Shown: positions 61,901 to 64,000 of the stretch, one piece after another
Layout: the number at the start of each line of letters is the position of its first letter
How positions within the stretch are numbered: position 1 is the first letter of the stretch
The notes under the pieces: generated by a model
What the model saw: only the letters and a program-made list of their open reading frames with translations
Databases searched by the model: none
What the model was told of the DNA's origin: nothing
NCBI GenBank assembly: GCA_028622995.1
Contig: JAJQJQ010000004.1
Coordinates: forward strand, 8,184,001-8,248,000
Reading direction: 5' to 3'
Length of the DNA: 64,000 nucleotides
Source of the DNA: Panagrolaimus kolymaensis
Lineage: Eukaryota; Nematoda; Chromadorea; Rhabditida; Panagrolaimidae
Program-made: the position numbers and the translations under genes

Positions 61901-64000
61901 GATTTAAATAAAATTCTTTTTTTTTCTGAACCTTTATCTCATTTTTATGGCAGACAAAAAATTGTGAAGTTGGTTGAATAAAATAATTACCTAGCACACA
62001 AGCTTAATAATTTAAAAATCTCGCCCTTACTAAATCGATTTAAATAAAATTCTTTTTTTTTCTGAACTTTATCTCATTTTTATGGCAGACAAAAAATTGT
62101 GAAGTTGGTTGAATAAAATAATTACCTAGCACACAAGCTTAATAATTTAAAAATCTCGCCCTTACTAAATCGATTTAAATAAAATTCTTTTTTTTTCTGA
62201 ACCTTTATCTCATTTTTATGGAAGACAAAAAATTGTGAAGTTGGTTGAATAAAACATTAACTCTGAACAGAGGCTTACTAAATTAAAAATCTCGCCCTTA
62301 CTAAATCGATTTAAATAAAATTCTTTTTTTTTCTGAACCTTTATCTCATTTTTATGGCAGACAAAAAATTGTGAAGTTGGTTGAATAAAATAATTACCTA
62401 GCACACAAGCTTATTAATTTAAAAATCTCGCCCTTACTAAATCGATTTAAATAAAATTCTTTTTTTTTCTGAACCTTTATCTCATTTTTATGGCAGACAA
62501 AAAATTGTGAAGTTGGTTGAATAAAATAATTACCTAGCACACAAGCTTATTAATTTAAAAATCTCGCCCTTACTAAATGGATTTAAAAAAAATTCTTTTT
62601 TTTTCTGAACCTTTATCTCATTTTTATGGCAGACAAAAAATTGTGAAGTTGGTTGAATAAAATAATTACCTAGCACACAAGCTTAATAATTTAAAAATCT
62701 CGCCCTTACTAAATGGATTTAAAAAAAATTCTTTTTTTTTCTGAACCTTTATCTCATTTTTATGGCAGACAAAAAATTGTGAAGTTGGTTGAATAAAATA
62801 ATTACCTAGCACACAAGCTTAATAATTTAAAAATCTCGCCCTTACTAAATCGATTTAAATAAAATTCTTTTTTTTTCTGAACCTTTATCTCATTTTTATG
62901 GAAGACAAAAAATTGTGAAGTTGGTTGAATAAAACATTAACTCTGAACAGAGGCTTACTAAATTAAAAATCTCGCCCTTACTAAATCGATTTAAATAAAA
63001 TTCTTTTTTTTTCTGAACCTTTATCTCATTTTTATGGCAGACAAAAAATTGTGAAGTTGGTTGAATAAAATAATTACCTAGCACACAAGCTTAATAATTT
63101 AAAAATCTCGCCCTTACTAAATCGATTTAAATAAAATTCTTTTTTTTTCTGAACCTTTATCTCATTTTTATGGCAGACTAAATTTTCTAATTTTTGTTGA
63201 ATAAAACATTAACTCTGAACAGAGGCTTACTAATTTAAAAATCTCGCCCTTACTAAATCGATTTAAATAAAATTCTTTTTTTTTCTGAACCTTTATCTCA
63301 TTTTTATGGCAGACAAAAAATTGTGAAGTTGATTGAATAAAATAATTACTTAGCACACAAGCTTACTAATTTAAAAATCTCGCCCTTACTAAATCGATTT
63401 AAATAAAATTCTTTTTTTTTCTGAACCTTTATTTCATTTTTATGGCAGACAAAAAATTGTGAAGTTGGTTGAATAAAATAATTACCTAGCACACAAGCTT
63501 AATAATTTAAAAATCTCGCCCTTACTAAATCGATTTAAATAAAATTCTTTTTTTTTCTGAACCTTTATCTCATTTTTATGGCAGACAAAAAATTGTGAAG
63601 TTGGTTGAATAAAATAATTACCTAGCACACAAGCTTAATAATTTAAAAATCTCGCCCTTACTAAATCGATTTAAATAAAATTCTTTTTTTTTCTGAACCT
63701 TTATCTCATTTTTATGGCAGACAAAAAATTGTGAAGTTGGTTGAATAAAATAATTACCTAGCACACAAGCTTAATAATTTAAAAATCTCGCCCTTACTAA
63801 ATCGATTTAAATAAAATTCTTTTTTTTTCTGAACCTTTATCTCATTTTTATGGCAGACTAAATTTTCTAATTTTTGTTGAATAAAACATTAACTCTGAAC
63901 AGAGGCTTACTAATTTAAAAATCTCGCCCTTACTAAATCGATTTAAATAAAATTCTTTTTTTTTCTGAACCTTTATCTCATTTTTATGGCAGACAAAAAA
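58901..64000. repeat. Region 18: homogeneous alpha array (TTACCTAG/CTTAATAATTT subtype)
   Basis: From about 58.96 to 61.3 kb, consecutive 136-bp monomers look identical apart from one alpha-beta monomer near 59,906-60,000 and a private GCCATTAC at 60,802. From 61.3 kb variation increases: TGGATTT with A8 at about 61,357, 62,579 and 62,715, CGCCCTAAC near 61,617, and ATGGAAGAC heading alpha-beta monomers near 61,676, 62,219 and 62,899 (spacings 543 and 680). GACTAAA beta modules return at 63,176 and 63,858. The window ends inside module 1 of a monomer. Confidence 0.86.
59092..59227. repeat. Reference alpha-alpha monomer, 136 bp
   Basis: A clean example of the commonest unit, phased to start at ATGGCAGAC. 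Order: module 1 alpha (GACAAAAAATTGTGAAG), hinge GTTGAATAAAA, module 2 alpha (TAATTACCTAGCACACAAG), then CTTAATAATTTAAAAATC, the TCTCGCCCTTACTAAATCG box, ATTTAAATAAAATTC, a T9 run, CTGAACCTTTATCTCATTTTT. Two alpha subtypes exist: TTACCTAG with CTTAATAATTT (this one, dominant after 58.9 kb) and TTACTTAG with CTTACTAATTT (dominant at 51.8-55.4 kb and in the left third). No start codon, splice signal or promoter is implied by this phasing. Confidence 0.95.

Larger units (their letters stand above)
1..64000. repeat. Tandem satellite DNA array, ~136-bp monomer, about 470 copies
   Basis: The same roughly 136-bp sequence repeats head to tail from the first base to the last, always in the same orientation, with no other DNA between copies. 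ATGGCAGAC recurs every 135, 136 or 137 bases throughout. Most monomers carry a ClaI site (ATCGAT) and a SwaI site (ATTTAAAT), and alpha monomers carry a HindIII site (AAGCTT). The monomer is about 26% G+C by hand count. Long homogeneous tandem arrays of this kind are characteristic of eukaryotic heterochromatin such as centromeres, pericentromeres and subtelomeres; that role is inferred. No array edge is visible, so total size is unknown. I did not recognise the monomer as a named satellite family. Confidence 0.98.

Noticed and set aside
1..64000. CRISPR-like repeat-spacer structure
   Set aside because: Repeats are 136 bp and contiguous. The 'variable' modules are just two families that recur throughout, not unique spacers, and there are no cas genes.
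1..64000. Transposon, LTR or MITE insertion inside the array
   Set aside because: I saw no interruption, target-site duplication, terminal inverted repeat or non-satellite sequence. All indels are whole monomers, homopolymer changes or a few bases.
1..64000. Yeast-type replication origin (ARS consensus)
   Set aside because: The A/T-rich TTTATTTAAAT segment does not fit the 11-bp consensus well, and general A/T richness is not evidence of an origin.
1..64000. Telomeric repeat or subtelomeric junction
   Set aside because: No TTAGGG, TTAGG, TTTAGGG or similar short tandem was seen at either end or inside.

Overview
The whole 64 kb window is one uninterrupted, head-to-tail satellite DNA array. 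The basic unit is about 136 bp (135, 136 and 137 bp length classes), giving roughly 470 tandem copies. A hand count of one consensus monomer gives 35 G/C in 136 bases, about 26% G+C. I found no unique sequence, protein-coding gene, RNA gene, transposon, CRISPR array or inverted monomer, and the array runs off both ends. This is typical of a eukaryotic nuclear chromosome (centromeric, pericentromeric or other heterochromatin). The sequence alone does not identify the species or prove centromere function.

Each monomer has a near-constant part of about 80 bp (AATTTAAAAATC, then a TCTCGCCC..ATCGAT box, a T9-10 tract, and CATTTTTATGGCAGAC) and a variable part of about 56 bp. The variable part is two modules joined by a shared 11-bp hinge, GTTGAATAAAA. 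Module 1 is alpha (GACAAAAAATTGTGAAG) or beta (GACAAAATTTTCTAATTTTT, or GACTATA/GACTAAA forms). Module 2 is alpha (TAATTAC..TAGCACACAAG) or beta (CATTAACTCTGAACAGAGG). Alpha-alpha, beta-beta and alpha-beta monomers are common. I found beta-alpha once, near 17.9 kb.

Layout: 1-4.5 kb is mostly 135-bp alpha monomers with scattered beta ones, including a 1.4 kb block repeated 2,706 bp downstream. A diverged patch lies at 4.5-5.3 kb and a permuted relative at 23.0-23.4 kb. From 5.3 to 11.7 kb there are mixed alpha and alpha-beta monomers, with a block repeated at +3,522. From 11.7 to 23 kb beta monomers dominate, with blocks at offsets 1,769, 820/2,179 and 1,770, plus a copy of the 5-6.7 kb region at 16.5-18.4 kb. 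From 24 to 47 kb there is a very long higher-order structure: marker monomers recur at 5,434, 5,442 and 5,578 bp (40-41 monomers), including a nearly identical 4.0 kb pair (34.85-38.86 and 40.43-44.44 kb). From 47 to 51 kb there is a 2,581-bp repeat and a 272-bp dimer run. The 51.8-55.4 kb segment (with a 544-bp tetramer) and the 58.9-64 kb segment are the most homogeneous and look most recently amplified.

There is no gene system here. What is worth studying is the two-module monomer, the multi-scale duplication history that can be read from private variants, and the left-to-right succession of variant families. All offsets come from matching marker variants by eye; no alignment was run.
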